DNA of 64,000 bases from Actinoallomurus spadix (GTDB taxonomy: Bacteria; Actinomycetota; Actinomycetes; Streptosporangiales; Streptosporangiaceae), in NCBI RefSeq assembly GCF_024055725.1, contig NZ_JAMXMX010000002.1:248001-312000 (forward strand), in the 5' to 3' direction. Under the pieces are notes generated by a model. The model ran no database searches, had not been told where the DNA came from, and saw only the letters and a list, made by a program, of their open reading frames with translations. Shown piece after piece: positions 25,032-33,349 of the stretch. The position numbers and the translations under genes were made by a program. How positions within the stretch are numbered: position 1 is the stretch's first letter; each line of letters starts with the position of its first letter.

Positions 25032-25370
25032 GTGCTCGAACCAGCCCAGAGTTTCGTCGGAATCGTGTTCTGGGTGGTGGCCATCGCCGCTTTCATCGTC
25101 GAGATCTGGGCGTTCGCCGACGCAGTGATGCGGCCGGCGGGGGCCTACGCGGCGGCCGGCAAGCTCACCAAACAGCTGTGGTTGATCATCCTCGGTGTCG
25201 CGCTGCTGTTCGGCCTGGCCGGCGCGGTGCGCTTCGTCTCGATCATCCAGATGCTGCCGGTGATCGGCTTCATCGCCGCGGCGGTGTACCTCGCCGACGT
25301 CCGGCCCGCCGTGCGCCCGTACGGCCGCCGGGGCGGCTCCTCCTCGTCCGGACCGTACGGCCCCTGGTGA
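25032..25370 (+). CDS. DUF2516 small membrane protein
   Basis: A 112-residue protein. Three hydrophobic segments are visible: 7-28 (SFVGIVFWVVAIAAFIVEIWAF), 47-66 (QLWLIILGVALLFGLAGAVR) and 68-88. A polar tail with SSSSGPYGPW follows. It belongs to the DUF2516 family by its 'VVAIAAFIVEIWAFADAVMRP' segment. Function unknown. GTG 25032 is the likely start. It follows the XRE-HBHA pair by 213 bp. Confidence 0.8.
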   Translation: MLEPAQSFVGIVFWVVAIAAFIVEIWAFADAVMRPAGAYAAAGKLTKQLWLIILGVALLFGLAGAVRFVSIIQMLPVIGFIAAAVYLADVRPAVRPYGRRGGSSSSGPYGPW

Positions 25371-25388
25371 GCGCCGGGGGCCGGGCCG

Positions 25389-26114
25389 TCACGGCTTGGT
25401 GAGCTTGAGCTTCCGCAGGTCGGCGGCGAGGCGCTCGGCGATGTGACGGGCGCCCGCCGCCGTCGGGTGGGTGCCGTCGGAGAGGATGTACTCCGGTGCG
25501 TTGCCGGTGCCCTTCTTGCGGTCCCCGGTGATCCACTGTTCCTGCAGCGGGTCGATGAACGGCACCTTCATCTCCGCGGCGGCCTGCGCCATGGAGTCGC
25601 GGATGGCCATGACCTCCTCAGGCGGGTCACCTCCGCCCCACATCGGCCCGATGAGCAGGAGCCGCGTGGAGCCCCAGCGCTGCCGGACGGTGTCCAGCAG
25701 CCGCCGGGCCGCCTCGCCGACGTCCTGGGCGGGATACCGCCGGTCGTTGTGGCCGCCCGAGACGATGACCAGGTCGGGGGCGGGCCGCCAGGAGAGCTGG
25801 TCGGCGAACAACCGCGCGAAGTCCTTGCCGACCTGCCCCTTGGCGATGAAGCCGGTGCGCCGGTAACCGCCGAGGATGACCTGCCAGCCCAGGAGCCGCG
25901 CGGTCTCGGCGGCGTACGTCTGCTCCGGCTCCTGCCCGAGCTTGCCCGTCGTGTAGCTGTCACCGAGGAACATGACGACCGGGGCGTGTGCCGCCTGCCG
26001 CTTCGGCGTGCGGGCCGAGCTGTCGGCCCGTGCCCTGCGCTCCGTACTGCCACAGCCCGTCAACGCGAGCAGGACGACGGCGGCCGCGAGGCAACGAAGG
26101 GCGCGTCGTCTCAT
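25389..26114 (-). CDS. SGNH/GDSL hydrolase lipoprotein
   Basis: A 241-residue exported lipoprotein. The signal peptide ends in the lipobox LTGC (Cys near residue 20). The hydrolase domain has MFLGDSYTTG (block I, catalytic Ser), GHND (block III; 'IVSGGHNDRRYP') and DGTHPTAAG (block V, Asp and His). These are the SGNH motifs of esterases/lipases and acetyl hydrolases. It would be anchored on the outer face of the membrane. Longer in-frame versions extending to 27092 cross the AlaX gene and are rejected. Confidence 0.88.
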   Translation of the reverse strand: MRRRALRCLAAAVVLLALTGCGSTERRARADSSARTPKRQAAHAPVVMFLGDSYTTGKLGQEPEQTYAAETARLLGWQVILGGYRRTGFIAKGQVGKDFARLFADQLSWRPAPDLVIVSGGHNDRRYPAQDVGEAARRLLDTVRQRWGSTRLLLIGPMWGGGDPPEEVMAIRDSMAQAAAEMKVPFIDPLQEQWITGDRKKGTGNAPEYILSDGTHPTAAGARHIAERLAADLRKLKLTKP

Positions 26115-26128
26115 CCCGCTCCTAAAAC

Positions 26129-26134
26129 TAGGCT
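26129..26134 (+). promoter_or_regulatory. -10 hexamer (TAGGCT) for the alaX gene
   Basis: TAGGCT ends 7 nt before ATG 26142 and there is no Shine-Dalgarno. It sits in the 27-bp gap between divergent genes, so the promoter overlaps the upstream region of the SGNH gene. Confidence 0.5.
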
Positions 26135-26141
26135 GCACTGT

Positions 26142-26867
26142 ATGACGACACACCGGACGCGGCGGCTTGAGCTGACCGACCAGACGCTGCGCGAATGGGA
26201 AGCGATCGTGCTCGACTCGGAACCCGGGGGGATCGTCCTCGACCGATCGGCATTTTATCCGGGTGGAGGCGGACAACCGCCGGATCACGGAGTTCTGTTG
26301 TGGCAGGGCGTGCAGACGCGGATCGTCGGCGCACGCAAGGGCGACGAGCTCTACCTGATCCCGGATGAGAACGACCCGCTGCCACCGGTGGGTACGGCCG
26401 TGCGCGGCGCCGTCGAGGACGAGCGGCGTACGAGCCTCATGCGGACCCACTCCGGCCTGCACGTCCTGTGCGGCGTCGTCTTCCGCGACTACGGCTGCCT
26501 CGTCACGGGCGGCAACATGGAGCCCGGCGTCGCCCGGATGGACTTCAACCTCCCCGAGGTCCCGCCCGGCTTCAAGGAGGCCGTGGAGGCCGCCTGCAAC
26601 GCGGAGATCGACGCGGACCGGCGCATCGACGTCAGGACCCTGCCCCGCACGGAGGCGTTCGCGATCCCCGACATCATCCGGACGGCGACGAACCTGGTGC
26701 CGCCGGAGGTGGAGGAGGTCCGTATCGTCGACATCGTCGGGCTCGACACCCAGGCCGACGGCGGCACCCACGTGGCCTCCACCCGCCAGATCGGCCGGCT
26801 TCAGGTCGCCAAGATCGAGAACAAGGGCCGCGGCTTCCGCCGCGTCCGCATAAGAATCGCCGACTGA
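26142..26867 (+). CDS. AlaX-like alanyl-tRNA editing protein
   Basis: A 241-residue stand-alone editing domain related to the C-terminal half of alanyl-tRNA synthetase. FYPGGGGQPPDHG is the glycine-rich motif, RTHSGLHVLCG supplies HxxxH zinc ligands, and DGGTHVAST replaces the usual CxxxH, with Asp in the Cys position. AlaX enzymes deacylate Ser- or Gly-tRNA-Ala. ATG 26142 is chosen by the leaderless hexamer. It is divergent from the SGNH hydrolase. Confidence 0.85.
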   Translation: MTTHRTRRLELTDQTLREWEAIVLDSEPGGIVLDRSAFYPGGGGQPPDHGVLLWQGVQTRIVGARKGDELYLIPDENDPLPPVGTAVRGAVEDERRTSLMRTHSGLHVLCGVVFRDYGCLVTGGNMEPGVARMDFNLPEVPPGFKEAVEAACNAEIDADRRIDVRTLPRTEAFAIPDIIRTATNLVPPEVEEVRIVDIVGLDTQADGGTHVASTRQIGRLQVAKIENKGRGFRRVRIRIAD

Positions 26868-27184
26868 GCCGATCCCGCGTTCCGTCGAGGGCCGGGCGCA
26901 GGAAGTCTCCGAAAAAGTCGTTTCGGAATTCAAAGCGTACGGAATCCGTCGCTCGGCCCCAGGTCTTTTCAGCCCGCGCAATCCGTCATGCTTTCGATGC
27001 GAAATCGTCTCGCCGTGAGGGCCTTTCAGTGGTGATCTAATCCCTTGCTGCGGTTGCCGTGGCTTGCCAGAGTCTGTGGCACACAGAGTCACGGTGCGAC
27101 CAAGTCTTCAGGGAGGCGGGGATGAATCCCGGCCGAATCGAGTCTTGGTGGCGCCTGCGCCGACGGCATCCGGAGGAGAAGTTA
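26868..27184. other. Leader/intergenic region before a secreted protein, 317 bp
   Basis: This contains about 200 bp with no gene followed by about 120 bp of likely 5' leader. Near its end are GCGGGGATGAATCCCGGCC and CGAATCGAG. These resemble, in order, the GGGGTGAATCC and CCCGAATC blocks of the c-di-AMP (ydaO) riboswitch. The other conserved blocks (GGAGGACCCA-like, GTAGGG) are not clear. GGAGGAGAAG at 27172-27181 is the ribosome binding site of the next gene. Confidence 0.3.
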
Positions 27185-27679
27185 ATGCGCAAGCAGATCG
27201 TGGGACTGCTCGGTGCGATTTCGATCGCATCGACGGGAATGATCGCCACGGCCTCGATGGCTGACGCCGCCACGGCTTCCAAACTCGTGAAGTGCGGCAA
27301 GGCGGGCAAGGTCACGAAGAAGATGTGCACCCTGTACAAGAAGGCCGGTCCGGCGGCCAGCAAGGGCGGCTACCACTGGGACTCCGTGGGGTGCCTCCGC
27401 AAGGACCCACTGCCCTATCACCCCGAGGGACGTGCCTGCGACCTCGTCTACGGAAAGATCGGTAAAAAGGCGACGGGCGACAACAAGTCCGACGGCACGA
27501 AGATGGTGAAGTGGCTGGTGGCGCACCACAAGAAGTACTCCATCGACCACGTCATCTGGCAGGGCGTCATCTACTCGCCCAATGGAAACTGGCGTGGCCA
27601 CAAGGACAAGAACTGCACCTCCAGGGCCGGTGTCACGGTATGCCACCGGGACCACGTGCACGTGGCGGTGACCCGGTAA
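27185..27679 (+). CDS. Secreted protein with HxxGRAxD...DHVHV motif (possible peptidase-type cell-wall hydrolase)
   Basis: A 164-residue exported protein. The signal peptide ends near residue 29 (MADAAT). The mature part has YHPEGRACDLVYG and RDHVHVAV, a His/Asp/His layout like D,D-peptidases and related actinobacterial C-terminal domains. HVIWQGVIYSPNGNWRGH lies between these motifs. The family name is uncertain. GGAGGAG lies directly upstream of ATG 27185. A terminator follows at 27696. Confidence 0.6.
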   Translation: MRKQIVGLLGAISIASTGMIATASMADAATASKLVKCGKAGKVTKKMCTLYKKAGPAASKGGYHWDSVGCLRKDPLPYHPEGRACDLVYGKIGKKATGDNKSDGTKMVKWLVAHHKKYSIDHVIWQGVIYSPNGNWRGHKDKNCTSRAGVTVCHRDHVHVAVTR

Positions 27680-27695
27680 GTAGAGCGCAGGCGAA

Positions 27696-27742
27696 CGGGT
27701 GGCTCGGAGTCGCACAGATCGTCTCCGGGCCACCCGGCTTTT
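27696..27742 (+). terminator. Rho-independent terminator after the secreted protein gene
   Basis: Arms CGGGTGGCTCGGAG (27696-27709) and CTCCGGGCCACCCG (27723-27736) form a 14-bp stem with one G-U wobble and a 13-nt loop, followed by GCTTTT. The gene stop is 16 bp upstream. Confidence 0.75.
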
Positions 27743-27818
27743 GGTCCCGTGCCCTCAGGAATTGGCAACATCCGGGATTCGCGGCTATCGCCGCACTTCG
27801 TGCATCGTCCGCCGGATC

Positions 27819-28847
27819 TTAGATCGCCTGCGGATCCTTCGGTCTCGGACCGGGTGAGTGCAGTTGCCTGATCGGCGTATTGACCGTCGAGGTGAGCAGG
27901 CTGAGGCCCAGGTCGGTGATCTCGTGGCAGACGGAGTACCCGTCGCGCCGGGTGGTGATGAGGCCGGCCTCGCGGAGAACCTTGGTGTGGTGGCTCACCG
28001 AGGCCGGGGAGATACCGGCGGCGCGGGCGATGTCCGTGGTGCTGCAGCCGGTCATGGCCGTCTTGAGGACCGTCGTACGCGTCCGGCCGAGCAGCCCTTC
28101 CAGCGGTTGGTTCCCGCCGGGCTCGTCGGTCTGCGGCTTCGCCAGCCAGGTGCGCCGGGCGATGGGGAAGACCAGCGAGGGTGGCAGTTCGGGTGCCCGT
28201 AGCGTGATCGGATGGTGCCGGCAGAAGAACGACGGCACGAGCACCAGGCCGCGCCCGCCGAGTTGGACGTCCTGGTCGACGTAGTGATCGACGTGCAGGA
28301 CGGGATGCTCCCAGCGCGCGTACGGGTGGAGCGTCCCCAGGAGGCGTTCGACGCCGTGCTCGGCGAGTATCTGCACGAGCTGCGAGCGCTCCACCTCGAT
28401 GTCCCGGGAGATCTGCTTCCAGTAGGGCGCCAGGGCGATCTTGTAGAACTCGTCCACGTCACGCGCCACTCGGCGGACGGCCTCGCGCGCGTCGAGCGAC
28501 CGGGCGATGAACGGTGTCCTGCCCTGGCGCGCGAACTCGGTGAAGTCGCGCGTGAGTTCATTCCGCGTGGTGGACAGGAGCCTGTCGACCGCCGTGCCGA
28601 GATCGGCCGTGCCGCGGGTCGGGGTGAGGAAGTCGGCCGAATAACCGCGCGGCGGCGCGATCTCCAGGAGCGGGCGGAGCGACGCCGGGATGATCGGGCG
28701 AGTGCGTCGCCGCCAGCCGTCGAGGGCGACCTCCTCATTACGTTCCTGGAGCGCGTGCAGACCCAGGAGGATCTCCCAGAGCACGTCCGCCGACGGAGCG
28801 ACGGTGGTGCGGGCGAGATCCTCGGAATCGAAATGCATCCGCAGCAT
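27819..28847 (-). CDS. ArsR-like winged-helix transcriptional regulator
   Basis: A 342-residue protein. The N-terminal 240 residues form a DUF5937-like sensory region with no clear motif. The C-terminal part carries the DNA-binding domain: LKTAMTGCSTTDIARAAGISPASVSHHTKVLREAGLITTRRDG fits an ArsR/winged-helix HTH in register. ATG 28847 is preferred over ATG 28838 because GGAGGG lies 5 nt upstream. The gene is isolated, with no obvious target nearby. Confidence 0.8.
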   Translation of the reverse strand: MLRMHFDSEDLARTTVAPSADVLWEILLGLHALQERNEEVALDGWRRRTRPIIPASLRPLLEIAPPRGYSADFLTPTRGTADLGTAVDRLLSTTRNELTRDFTEFARQGRTPFIARSLDAREAVRRVARDVDEFYKIALAPYWKQISRDIEVERSQLVQILAEHGVERLLGTLHPYARWEHPVLHVDHYVDQDVQLGGRGLVLVPSFFCRHHPITLRAPELPPSLVFPIARRTWLAKPQTDEPGGNQPLEGLLGRTRTTVLKTAMTGCSTTDIARAAGISPASVSHHTKVLREAGLITTRRDGYSVCHEITDLGLSLLTSTVNTPIRQLHSPGPRPKDPQAI

Positions 28848-28968
28848 TACAGCCCTCCGGTCGATTCGGCCTCGTCGGCAGTCGGCGCTCCGACGTAAAT
28901 TCAAGGAGCGGCGGGCCGCGTGGGCAAGACCGTGGCTGTTCGAGTCTGTTCGATATCGTTCGTGCTGA

Positions 28969-29010
28969 TCGAAGCCCTCATCGACACCGAGGTGTCGATG
29001 AGGGCTTCGA
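28969..29010. terminator. Perfect 20-bp inverted repeat, terminator for the secreted-protein gene
   Basis: TCGAAGCCCTCATCGACACC (28969-28988) and its exact reverse complement (28991-29010) are separated by GA. It lies 27 bp beyond the minus-strand gene stop at 29038. No T-run is present. It could serve as a bidirectional barrier. Confidence 0.75.
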
Positions 29011-29037
29011 GTGCCGCTACGCCGACCGCGAGACCGG

Positions 29038-29607
29038 TCAGGCCTTGGTGAGCTTGAAGTCGAAAGTCCAGAACTTCTTGGCCTTGCCGGTGCCGACCCA
29101 GGTGCTCTTCCCCGTCGGAGCGCAGTAGAAATTGCCGGGCCCGGTGGAGTGAAGCTCGCCCCGGCGGTCGTACACGTTGAACGCGTAGACCTTGTAGACC
29201 TCACCGGCCCGGAGCGTGTAGTGCGCCTTCTTCTTCAACTCGGCGCTGTAGGAGATGGTGGTCGTCCAGGTCTTGGTCACGTCGAACCCGACCGTGGCGC
29301 TGACTGATCCGTACGAGGCGCCGAACGTCCCACTGACCTTGTTCGCCACGGAGACCTGCTTGTCCAGCCGAAGCGTGGCATGCGGTCCCCAACCCGACAC
29401 GCGGTGCTTTGCGTCGTTCGGCCATCTCTTCTCGGTCTTGAGGTACTTCCGGTACTTGGCGAAGTGGCCGAGCGAGCATCCCCCGGAAGCGGCCTTGACG
29501 GCGTGAGGAGCCGATCTCGCTGACGTGGCCGCGTCGGCGGGAAGGGCGAACGCGGTGACGAGTCCCGCCGCCGCGATGGTCGTTAGCAGTAGCCGTTGCG
29601 TCTTCAT
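29038..29607 (-). CDS. Secreted protein of unknown family
   Basis: A 189-residue exported protein. The signal peptide (MKTQRLLLTTIAAAGLVTAFALPADAAT) is cleaved near residue 28. The mature part is rich in Ser/Thr/Lys and aromatic residues (WTTTISYSAELKKKAHYTLRAGE; KVYAFNVYDRRGELHSTG) and has two Cys. The sequence suggests a beta-rich fold. No family is recognised. ATG 29607 is set by AAGGGGCG upstream. Confidence 0.6.
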   Translation of the reverse strand: MKTQRLLLTTIAAAGLVTAFALPADAATSARSAPHAVKAASGGCSLGHFAKYRKYLKTEKRWPNDAKHRVSGWGPHATLRLDKQVSVANKVSGTFGASYGSVSATVGFDVTKTWTTTISYSAELKKKAHYTLRAGEVYKVYAFNVYDRRGELHSTGPGNFYCAPTGKSTWVGTGKAKKFWTFDFKLTKA

Positions 29608-29795
29608 CAACGCCCCTTCTGTGGCGCAATGCCGATCGGGACGCTGCAAAAGTCATTTGACCAGAGCACCCGGATCGATCTTGTACGTGCAGCGATGACG
29701 GTGCCTTAACGGCTCAAGAGGAGCAAGGCTTTAGACGACGCTCTAACGGCTGAAACGCCGGTCGAGAAATGACGGCCTGCGGTATGGGCGGTCGC

Positions 29796-30419
29796 CTATT
29801 CGGTCGCGCGGTGGGTGAGGGCGGGGACGGAGCCGAGGCCGTGTTCGACGATGGCCAGGGCGCGGTCGACCGCCCGGCGGGTGGCCTCCGGGGCGTATCC
29901 GTGGGCGCGGCAGTGGGTGATGACGGCCTTCATGCCGCCCACCAGCGCGCCGGCGATCACGACGGCGTCGATCTCGTCGATGCCCGGGCAGAGTTCGGTG
30001 AGCCGTTCGACGACGTACTGCTCGGTGTCGTTCATCCGTTTGAGGGCGCGTGCCTGCAGCGACGGGCGTTCGAGGACGAGCCGCACCTGGATCGCGCCGT
30101 ACTCGCCGTGCTCCGCGGCGATGGCCTCGATCATCTCCAGCACGATGCGGCGCATGGACTCCAGGGGGGTCTCGTCGGCGGGGCGGCGGTCGATGCCCTC
30201 GCGTACCTCGGTCAGGCGTTCGTCGATCTCGGCGAAGACCACGTCCTCCTTGGACGGGAAGTAGCTGAAGAACGTGCGGGGGGACACGTCGGCGGCCCCG
30301 GCGATGTCCGCGATCGTCGTCTCCTCGTAGCCGCGCTCGGCGAACAGGCGGAGGGCGGCCTCGGCGATCGCCCGGCGCGTCTGGCGCTTCTTCCGCTCCC
30401 GCAGGCCCATGTGATCCAT
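29796..30419 (-). CDS. TetR-family transcriptional regulator
   Basis: A 207-residue regulator. The N-terminal HTH is RRAIAEAALRLFAERGYEETTIADIAGAADVSPRTFFSYFPSKEDVVF in register with TetR consensus. The C-terminal ligand domain is variable. It is divergent from the MMPL transporter gene, with a candidate operator between them at 30441-30471. A TATATT hexamer (30428-30433, minus strand) is 8 nt before ATG 30419, so the transcript may be leaderless. The second ATG at 30410 is less likely. Confidence 0.9.
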   Translation of the reverse strand: MDHMGLRERKKRQTRRAIAEAALRLFAERGYEETTIADIAGAADVSPRTFFSYFPSKEDVVFAEIDERLTEVREGIDRRPADETPLESMRRIVLEMIEAIAAEHGEYGAIQVRLVLERPSLQARALKRMNDTEQYVVERLTELCPGIDEIDAVVIAGALVGGMKAVITHCRAHGYAPEATRRAVDRALAIVEHGLGSVPALTHRATE

Positions 30420-30427
30420 CTCACCAG

Positions 30428-30433
30428 AATATA
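30428..30433 (-). promoter_or_regulatory. -10 hexamer (TATATT) for the tetR-type gene
   Basis: On the minus strand TATATT is followed by 8 nt and ATG 30419. It lies 8 bp from the start of the candidate operator, so repressor binding would block this promoter. Confidence 0.45.
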
Positions 30434-30440
30434 CACTCAG

Positions 30441-30471
30441 TGCGAAGTTGCATGCGTTGCAATTTTGCGCA
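30441..30471. promoter_or_regulatory. Candidate TetR-type operator between tetR-like and MMPL genes
   Basis: TTGCA-TGCGT-TGCAA (30448-30462) is a 5-bp inverted repeat, flanked by TGCG (30441-30444) and CGCA (30468-30471), giving an extended imperfect dyad. It lies 20 bp upstream of the MMPL ATG at 30492. No repressor binding has been shown. Confidence 0.5.
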
Positions 30472-30491
30472 GCGCGTGCTGTTCTGTTGGT

Positions 30492-32750
30492 ATGTCGGGG
30501 ATTCTGGAGAGGATTGGGCGATTCTGCGCCCGGCGGGCGCGGTGGGTGACGCTCGTCTGGCTCGCCCTCGCGATCGGCATCGGAGTCCTCGGAGTGGCCC
30601 GGGGCGGCACCTTCGTCCAGCAGGACCGGCTTCCCGGCACCGAGACCCAGCGCTCCATCGACCTGCTCCGCAAGAACTTCCCCGACCTGACCGGGCCGAC
30701 GGCCACGATCGTGTTCCACCCGCAGCGGGGCGTCGCCCTGTCCGACTGGCGCGTCGCGGTGCAGGTCGGCAAGGCCATCCAGCAGGTGGGCGCGCTCCCG
30801 CGCGTCGCGATGGCGGAGAACCCCTACGGCGGCACCGGCGGCGCGAAGGGCGCGACCGCCGTCGTCGCGGTGGCGCACTTCAAGGGCACCGCCCGCGACC
30901 TGTCCATCGACGACCTGCACGCCCTGCAGGAGGCGACCGAGCCGGCCCGGCAGGCCGGCGTCGACGTCGAGTTCGGCGGCATCGTCACGACGATCCTCAA
31001 CCAGCCCAAGGCCGGTCCCAAGGAGGGCGTCGGCGTCGTGCTCGCCCTCGGGGTGCTGCTGTTCGCCTTCGGGTCGTTCCTCGCGGCCGGCGTCCCGATC
31101 GTCGTGTCCCTGTGCGCGATGGTCGTCGCGTACTCGCTCATCCACTTCGGCGCGTCGATCTGGCAGGTCCACCCGACGGCCCCCATGGTCGCGGCCATGC
31201 TCGGCCTCGGCGCGGGGATCGACTACGCGCTCTTCGTCGTCACCCGCCACCGGCAGCAACTCGCCGAGGGCATGGCCGTCGAAGAGTCGGTCGGCAAGGC
31301 CCTCGCCACCTCGGGACACGCGGTCGTGTTCGCGGGCGGCACGGTCGTGTTCGCGATCTGCGGGCTCTGGTTCTCCGGCATCACGTTCATCGGCATCATC
31401 GGGCTCGCGACGGCCATCGCCGTGGCCCTCATGGTGGCCGCCGCGCTCACCCTCCTGCCCGCCGTGCTCGGCGCCCTCGGCACGAACATCGACCGCTACC
31501 GCCTGCCCCGGATCCGGCCGGACCGCTCGACGTACCGCTGGGAGCGCTGGGGCCGGCACGTCGACCGGCACGCCTGGCCGTACGCGATCGCGGCGACGCT
31601 CCTCCTGGTCTTCCTCGCGCTGCCGGTGCTCACCCTGCGCCTGGGCATCATGGCCGACAGCACACTCCCGCACTCCAACAGCGCGCGCCGGGCGTACGAC
31701 GTGACGGCGAAGCAGTTCGGCCCCGGCTGGTACAGCCCCTTCGTGGTCGTCGCGACCGTGCCGAGCCCGGCGAAGACGCCGCAGGCGGCGGAGAGCACGA
31801 AGCAGGCCAAGGGATGGACCGCCCTGCGGCGGGAGCCGGGCGGCCGGCTGGCGGTCAGCCCGAACGACCGGCCCACCCCCAACCCGGAGGCCCGCCGCCT
31901 GGGTGACGACCTGCGGCGCAGCTTCCAGAAGGTCCCCGGCGTCGCCTCCGCCGAAGCACCCCTGGTCGTCGGCGACAGCGCGACCGTCAAGATCGTGCCC
32001 ACCTCGCCGCCGCAGGTCGCCGCGACCGCCGACCTCGTACGGCACCTGCGGGCGTCGGTGATCCCGCCCGTCATCGCCCGGCACCCCGGCGCCCGCGCCT
32101 ACCTCGGCGGCGAGTCACCGGCGATCATCGACGTGGCGACCATCGTGAAGCAGCGCATGAAGTACGTCGTCATCGCCGTCGTGACGGTCGCGCTCGTCCT
32201 GCTCGTCATCGCGTTCCGCTCGATCATCGTGCCGATCAAGGCCGCGGTGATGAACCTGCTGTCGATCGGCGCGGCGTACGGCGTGGTGGTCGCGGTCTTC
32301 CAGTGGGGCTGGGGCATCAACCTGCTGGGCCTCGACGGGGCGGTGCCGATCGTGTCGTTCGTGCCGTTGTTCATGTTCGCCCTGTTGTTCGGGCTGAGCA
32401 TGGACTACGAGGTGTTCCTGCTGTCCCGGATCCGCGAGGAGTACCTCCGCACCGACGACCCCCACGGCAGCGTCGTCACCGGCATCGCGTCCACGGCCCG
32501 GCTCATCACCTCGGCGGCGCTCATCATGATCTGCGTCTTCCTCAGCTTCCTGCCGCAGCCGGACACGACGGTCAAGATGATGGGCCTCGGCCTGGCCGCC
32601 GCCGTCGCCGTGGACGCCACGATCGTCCGCCTGGTTCTTGTCCCGGCCCTGATGAGCCTGCTGGGTCACGCCAACTGGTGGTTCCCCGGCCGCCGCCGCC
32701 CGACGGCACCGCCGGTCCGTCCCGAAGAACGCACCCTCGAACACGTCTGA
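30492..32750 (+). CDS. MMPL-family membrane transporter
   Basis: A 752-residue RND-superfamily protein. It has the expected two halves, each a membrane segment plus a large extracellular loop and five further spans: segments near 18-38 and the cluster 180-350, then 371-390 and 555-725. ATAIVF-like and GAGIDYALFVVTRHRQQL in the first half and LSMDYEVFLLSRIREEY in the second are the conserved MMPL cytosolic-end motifs (DY in both). Relatives export lipids or drugs. Regulated by the divergent TetR protein by inference. Confidence 0.9.
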   Translation: MSGILERIGRFCARRARWVTLVWLALAIGIGVLGVARGGTFVQQDRLPGTETQRSIDLLRKNFPDLTGPTATIVFHPQRGVALSDWRVAVQVGKAIQQVGALPRVAMAENPYGGTGGAKGATAVVAVAHFKGTARDLSIDDLHALQEATEPARQAGVDVEFGGIVTTILNQPKAGPKEGVGVVLALGVLLFAFGSFLAAGVPIVVSLCAMVVAYSLIHFGASIWQVHPTAPMVAAMLGLGAGIDYALFVVTRHRQQLAEGMAVEESVGKALATSGHAVVFAGGTVVFAICGLWFSGITFIGIIGLATAIAVALMVAAALTLLPAVLGALGTNIDRYRLPRIRPDRSTYRWERWGRHVDRHAWPYAIAATLLLVFLALPVLTLRLGIMADSTLPHSNSARRAYDVTAKQFGPGWYSPFVVVATVPSPAKTPQAAESTKQAKGWTALRREPGGRLAVSPNDRPTPNPEARRLGDDLRRSFQKVPGVASAEAPLVVGDSATVKIVPTSPPQVAATADLVRHLRASVIPPVIARHPGARAYLGGESPAIIDVATIVKQRMKYVVIAVVTVALVLLVIAFRSIIVPIKAAVMNLLSIGAAYGVVVAVFQWGWGINLLGLDGAVPIVSFVPLFMFALLFGLSMDYEVFLLSRIREEYLRTDDPHGSVVTGIASTARLITSAALIMICVFLSFLPQPDTTVKMMGLGLAAAVAVDATIVRLVLVPALMSLLGHANWWFPGRRRPTAPPVRPEERTLEHV

Positions 32751-32754
32751 CCCG

Positions 32755-33189
32755 CTACGGCTGGAGCGGCCCGTCGGGCAACTCGAAGGAGGCGCCGGGC
32801 TCGTCGCAGGTCTGGGAGTGAAAGATCCCGGTGCCGACGCGGGTGGCCTCGGAACCGACGAAGGCCTGGACGACGACCAGCGTCACCACCACCGCCAAGA
32901 GCACGGAACGCAGCACGGTTACCGGTGTCCGCCGCCGTCGGCTGAACAACGTCACCAACGCGATCGCGGCGACGAGAAAGGCCGCCTCGATGCCACGCCA
33001 CATCGTTCGATCCAACGCCTCGAAGTGACGGAACCCCGGAGCGTCGTCGCACAGGACGACCCACCGGGCCGGCAGATAGACCACGCCGACCCCGAGGATC
33101 ACGGCCAGGAGGCCGGCTAATGGGAGGAGCCGACTCAAGTCCACCTGCGGACCGGCCCGCCGCGTCTCCCCTTCCTGCGGGACGCTCAT
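32755..33189 (-). CDS. Small integral membrane protein
   Basis: A 144-residue protein. There are three hydrophobic segments: 21-44 (LLPLAGLLAVILGVGVVYL), about 68-83 (FLVAAIALVTLFS) and 90-110 (LRSVLLAVVVTLVVVQAFVG). Two Cys flank the ends. No known family is recognised. The ATG at 33189 lies 6 nt after TACCCT (33196-33201), consistent with leaderless expression. It is convergent with the MMPL gene (4 bp apart). Confidence 0.55.
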   Translation of the reverse strand: MSVPQEGETRRAGPQVDLSRLLPLAGLLAVILGVGVVYLPARWVVLCDDAPGFRHFEALDRTMWRGIEAAFLVAAIALVTLFSRRRRTPVTVLRSVLLAVVVTLVVVQAFVGSEATRVGTGIFHSQTCDEPGASFELPDGPLQP

Positions 33190-33195
33190 GGCCTG

Positions 33196-33201
33196 AGGGT
33201 A
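33196..33201 (-). promoter_or_regulatory. -10 hexamer (TACCCT) for the membrane protein gene
   Basis: On the minus strand TACCCT is followed by 6 nt and ATG 33189. No Shine-Dalgarno is present. Confidence 0.4.
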
Positions 33202-33228
33202 GCCCCGATGATCACCTTCAGTCGGCCT

Positions 33229-33272
33229 GCGCCGTGGATCCTGGTCGTGCGAGCGACCAGGATCCACGGCGC
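33229..33272. repeat. Perfect 19-bp inverted repeat between divergent genes
   Basis: GCGCCGTGGATCCTGGTCG (33229-33247) and its exact reverse complement (33254-33272) flank a TGCGAG loop. It lies between divergent genes (32755-33189 and 33350-34372), where a terminator is not expected. The stem core GGATCCTGGTCG resembles that of the hairpin at 34796, which suggests a dispersed palindromic element. It may also act in a leader RNA of the ADP-ribosylglycohydrolase gene. Confidence 0.6.
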
Positions 33273-33349
33273 TGATCTCAAGCGGCCGTCCTGCCGCGGT
33301 TGAACTCGTCTCGTCCCGTGCGTGAGAGTTGTGCGCCGGCACGGACGGG

